A stretch of 28,481 nucleotides of DNA from JAVJSU01 sp040219275. GTDB taxonomy: Bacteria > Chloroflexota > Anaerolineae > Aggregatilineales > Phototrophicaceae. Each line of letters opens with the position of its first letter. Within the stretch, counting starts at the first letter, position 1. The notes beneath the pieces were generated by a model. It was not told where the DNA came from. It saw nothing but the letters and a program-made list of their open reading frames with translations, and ran no database searches. The stretch spans positions 1-28,481 of the forward strand of contig JAVJSU010000074.1 in NCBI GenBank assembly GCA_040219275.1, in the 5' to 3' direction. This document shows, piece after piece, positions 27,301 through 28,481 of the stretch. The position numbers and the translations under genes are program-made.

Positions 27301-27543
27301 CTAAAAACCCTCATGAACGTGGTTCATTTACGAGTTGCCGAGGACAAAAAGGAACATGCCTTAGAATTATTGGCATTTCTGTTTTATTACCCCGATAGTT
27401 CTGATGATATTGAAGATGAAGCAGAACGCATCTTGTTTGATATTGAGAGTGAACTTTCATCAGATGTGGTGCAACCCATCTGGGAAAAAGGCAAAGAGAG
27501 CACACTCGATGACATATTGCGACAAACGCTTTCGTTATCCTAA
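24370..27543 (+). CDS. Ser/Thr protein kinase with AAA_16-type ATPase and TPR repeats
   Basis: 1057 aa from a GTG start at 24370, chosen because GGTGGA at 24355-24360 is well placed. An ATG five codons on (24385) is the alternative. Residues about 18-285 form a kinase: glycine loop GQGGMGSVY, K49, HRDLKPAN with D150, DFG at 167-169, and MAPE. Residues about 307-560 form an AAA_16/STAND-type ATPase: LVGRDDEL, P-loop GESGVGKSR (336-344), and Walker B VILLEDLHW (443-451, D448). It is of the predicted-ATPase type and not the NB-ARC type used by the kinase at 3753-7307. TPRs occupy about 680-1000, interrupted near 860-890 by a Ser/Gln-rich linker. The C-terminal FYYPDSS...IESEL stretch is seen in many large Chloroflexota TPR proteins. 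No membrane helix is seen. It probably integrates cell signals; substrates unknown. Confidence 0.9.
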   Translation: MVENNMMPSENSVGTVSKRYILHDLIGQGGMGSVYRAQDRLTGKTVALKRVLSPSEVIDFSTSYDSNDFRLGLAQEFKLLASLRHPNIIEVLDYGFDDDQQPYFTMELLENAETIVDATKDQSLETLIDYLVQMLQALSYLHYRDILHRDLKPANVLVINGQVKVLDFGLSAMREHLNHEANDEDTSTAGTITYMAPEIMMGHSATEQSDLYAVGMIAFEIIAGAHPFGSEDVASIINHVLYTTPDTESLDIAPEVAGILATLLDKEPANRYSSARKVLEAIDTAVESVEITDSIEIRESFLQAAKLVGRDDELSTLTSALKNATNENGSTWLVAGESGVGKSRLLDELRTLALVDGALVMRGQSVEEGSTPYMIWRVILRWLALLADISDSDASIIKLLAPELTGVQDPSLTTNGGFEPGKVQERLVELINRVIREQERPLVILLEDLHWAGQESLTLLRQVTQLAEELPLLVVGSYRDDEFSHVQDTLPDVPILKLNRLHERDIAQLSQAMLGDVGAQPQIVNLLQRETEGNVFFLIEVVRALAEEAGDLSQIGMMTLPQDVFAGGVRLIIQRRLQRLPDWTQKMLRYAAILGRYQDVDVLNILDSETDASQWLIECVNAAVLEIQDGEWRFTHDKLRDAVLADVPDDQKMTMHHQVAEEIEARYGSESRPALLAYHWGRAGDREKESHFVIIAGRQALRTGAYEESITSFERAVRLLDINFADDSYDTELRSRQITLQNYQAEAYLGMGQYEQAQLLYRNSLLIAEQIHTPLLMANSLSALADVHYVLNTPGKAREYYQESLVLYREVDDKAGIARVLHSLGNLAYDQGDHNIAKQLYQQSMNISREIGGQWGMAGSVSSVDANSEISNEQLTQKNRLLTELETLTRNGEQKTIANKLTELGEIAVDMKTYDDANEFFGRALAIKRELADMQGIVDLHNKIGSVSIQMGNFTNASKHLRRALQKASDTDRKDDLLKTLMNVVHLRVAEDKKEHALELLAFLFYYPDSSDDIEDEAERILFDIESELSSDVVQPIWEKGKESTLDDILRQTLSLS

Positions 27544-27553
27544 CCGTGCGAGG

Positions 27554-28333
27554 TTAATATCCAAATCGGCGCAGAGTTTGATCGATACCGCTTAAATAGC
27601 CAGCGCCGAATAAGCGAACGTGTACCAATAACGGATACAGATTGTAAATATCTTTGCGTGTATCCATAAATCCCGCTGAAATCGGGCGTATTTCGTTATA
27701 TCGGGCGAAAAATGTTCGTCCAAATGTCCCGAAAAGAGTGGAAAATGCCAGTTCGATTTCAGGATCAGCATAGTAAATCGCAGGATCGACAAATCCGCTT
27801 ATTTTGCCTTGCTGGGCGAGAATATTGGTCGTCCACATATCCCCGTGAATGAGCGATGGCTGTTCAGGTTCGCTGATCCAATGATCTAAATGGTCACAAA
27901 ATTTTTCTAGCCGACCATAAAATTCTGCTGGCATCTGTTTTTCTTCTAGTGCCTTACGTGCCATGTAGAGAATGCGTTGATCCCGAAAAAAGGCAATCCA
28001 CGACTGATTTTGCGCGTTCGGTTGATGTAATCCGCCAATCAGTGTGTCGCGCTTTAATCCATAGTGAGATGCTGAAATCGCGTGCAAGTTTGCCAGATGC
28101 TCCGCCGCATCTTCCTGTACCGTAGCAGGTAAACTGCTATTTCCCTCAATATAGGTCATTAGTAGGAGCGTTTTGGTGCTGTAAAAAATCTCTGGCACAG
28201 GGAGTTGACTATGTTCAGCGAGATACTGAAGCATGTAGCCTTCAATATCTAGGTTCGCCACTTCGCCGGACATCACTTTAACGACCATCATCGTCGTATC
28301 ATGCAGATCAACACGGTAGACCGTACCAATCAT
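27554..28333 (-). CDS. Fructosamine/ketosamine-3-kinase family protein, 5' end removed by an IS
   Basis: 259 aa remain from the first ATG; the family usually has about 285-300. Motifs: VVK with K19, E31, the catalytic LIHGDMWTTN (D165, N170) and the metal-binding VDPAIYYADPEIELA (D183). The latter two are hallmarks of fructosamine kinase-related kinases, which phosphorylate glycated amines or proteins as a deglycation step. Ser-Gly-Gly codons continue upstream of the ATG (28342-28334) in frame. They correspond to the conserved Gly-Gly of the nucleotide-binding strand. Frame then runs into the end of an insertion sequence. About 25 N-terminal residues are therefore missing. The ATG at 28333 could still give a shortened protein, but without part of the ATP-binding lobe it is probably weak or inactive. 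It is convergent with the kinase gene, 10 bases apart. Confidence 0.8.
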   Translation of the reverse strand: MIGTVYRVDLHDTTMMVVKVMSGEVANLDIEGYMLQYLAEHSQLPVPEIFYSTKTLLLMTYIEGNSSLPATVQEDAAEHLANLHAISASHYGLKRDTLIGGLHQPNAQNQSWIAFFRDQRILYMARKALEEKQMPAEFYGRLEKFCDHLDHWISEPEQPSLIHGDMWTTNILAQQGKISGFVDPAIYYADPEIELAFSTLFGTFGRTFFARYNEIRPISAGFMDTRKDIYNLYPLLVHVRLFGAGYLSGIDQTLRRFGY

Positions 28334-28344
28334 GCCGCCACTTA

Positions 28345-28481
28345 GAAGCTGTTTGAAAAGGTCAATCAGTGGCTTTAAGTCGAGCTAAACGACGTACCAT
28401 GATATGGGACATAACGGCGTAGATGAGGGCATCAGAGGTATGTAACCACTGTTCATAGTCTTTGCTCAAGCGTCGATAATT
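28345..28481 (-). mobile_element. End of an IS5-family insertion sequence, runs off the window
   Basis: The terminal sequence GAAGCTGTTTGAAAAG at 28345-28360 lies just outside a transposase stop codon (28362), as expected for the IS end. TTA at 28342-28344 fits the 3-base TNA target duplication used by one IS5 subgroup. The element interrupts the fructosamine kinase gene. The other end, and with it the second inverted repeat and target duplication, lies beyond 28481. Confidence 0.7.
28362..28481 (-). CDS. IS5-family transposase, C-terminal 39 codons
   Basis: The frame is open from the window edge to a TGA at 28364-28362. The peptide starts NYRRLSKDYEQW and continues through TSDALIYAVMSHIMVRRLA to a Lys/Arg-rich end. 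RRLSKDYE followed about 10 residues later by S-x-A-x-IY-x-x-M and a final RRL is the C-terminus of IS5-type DDE transposases of the IS1031/IS427 groups. The Glu of KDYE lies just after the catalytic Glu region, which is outside the window. Whether the element is complete cannot be judged. Confidence 0.75.
   Translation of the reverse strand, partial: NYRRLSKDYEQWLHTSDALIYAVMSHIMVRRLARLKATD

Overview
The window looks like a chromosomal segment of a Chloroflexota bacterium, probably an Anaerolineae-type lineage. This is inferred from architecture, not from a marker gene. The supporting features are Ser/Thr kinases fused to STAND ATPases and TPR arrays, FtsX-type exporters in which one ATPase carries an AbrB-like tail, a multi-PAS hybrid histidine kinase, and moderate G+C. 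No rRNA, tRNA or CRISPR array is visible.

Layout. (1) 1-3618, sugar metabolism. A probable gene start leaves the left edge on the minus strand. It is followed by an overlapping pair, a TIM-barrel sugar isomerase/epimerase and a Gfo/Idh/MocA dehydrogenase. These converge across a hairpin on a GH43-like protein that has lost two of the three GH43 catalytic carboxylates. (2) 3753-7307, a kinase-NB-ARC-TPR protein, divergent from (3) a YifB/ComM AAA ATPase at 7591-9132. (4) 9160-17486, a tightly packed minus-strand operon with two giant FtsX-type permeases and two LolD/MacB-type ATPases, apparently one 2+2 ABC system. (5) 17822-24172, a signalling operon on the plus strand: a receiver protein, a 1785-aa ammonium-transporter/histidine-kinase fusion, and a second single-domain receiver, closed by an 18-bp perfect hairpin terminator. 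(6) 24370-27543, a second kinase-ATPase-TPR protein of a different design. (7) 27554-28481, a fructosamine-3-kinase family gene whose 5' end is cut off by the end of an IS5-family insertion sequence that runs off the window.

How the genes may work together. The most striking unit is the Amt-kinase operon. The ammonium channel domain keeps the twin histidines and the Phe gate. It is linked through five PAS and one GAF domain to a complete histidine kinase with two C-terminal receivers, and stand-alone receivers are encoded on both sides. No HPt domain and no DNA-binding output is encoded nearby, so the route from ammonium sensing to a response is open. The two Ser/Thr kinase-STAND proteins are separate, cytosolic signalling hubs. 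The clearest recent genome change is the IS insertion at the right edge.
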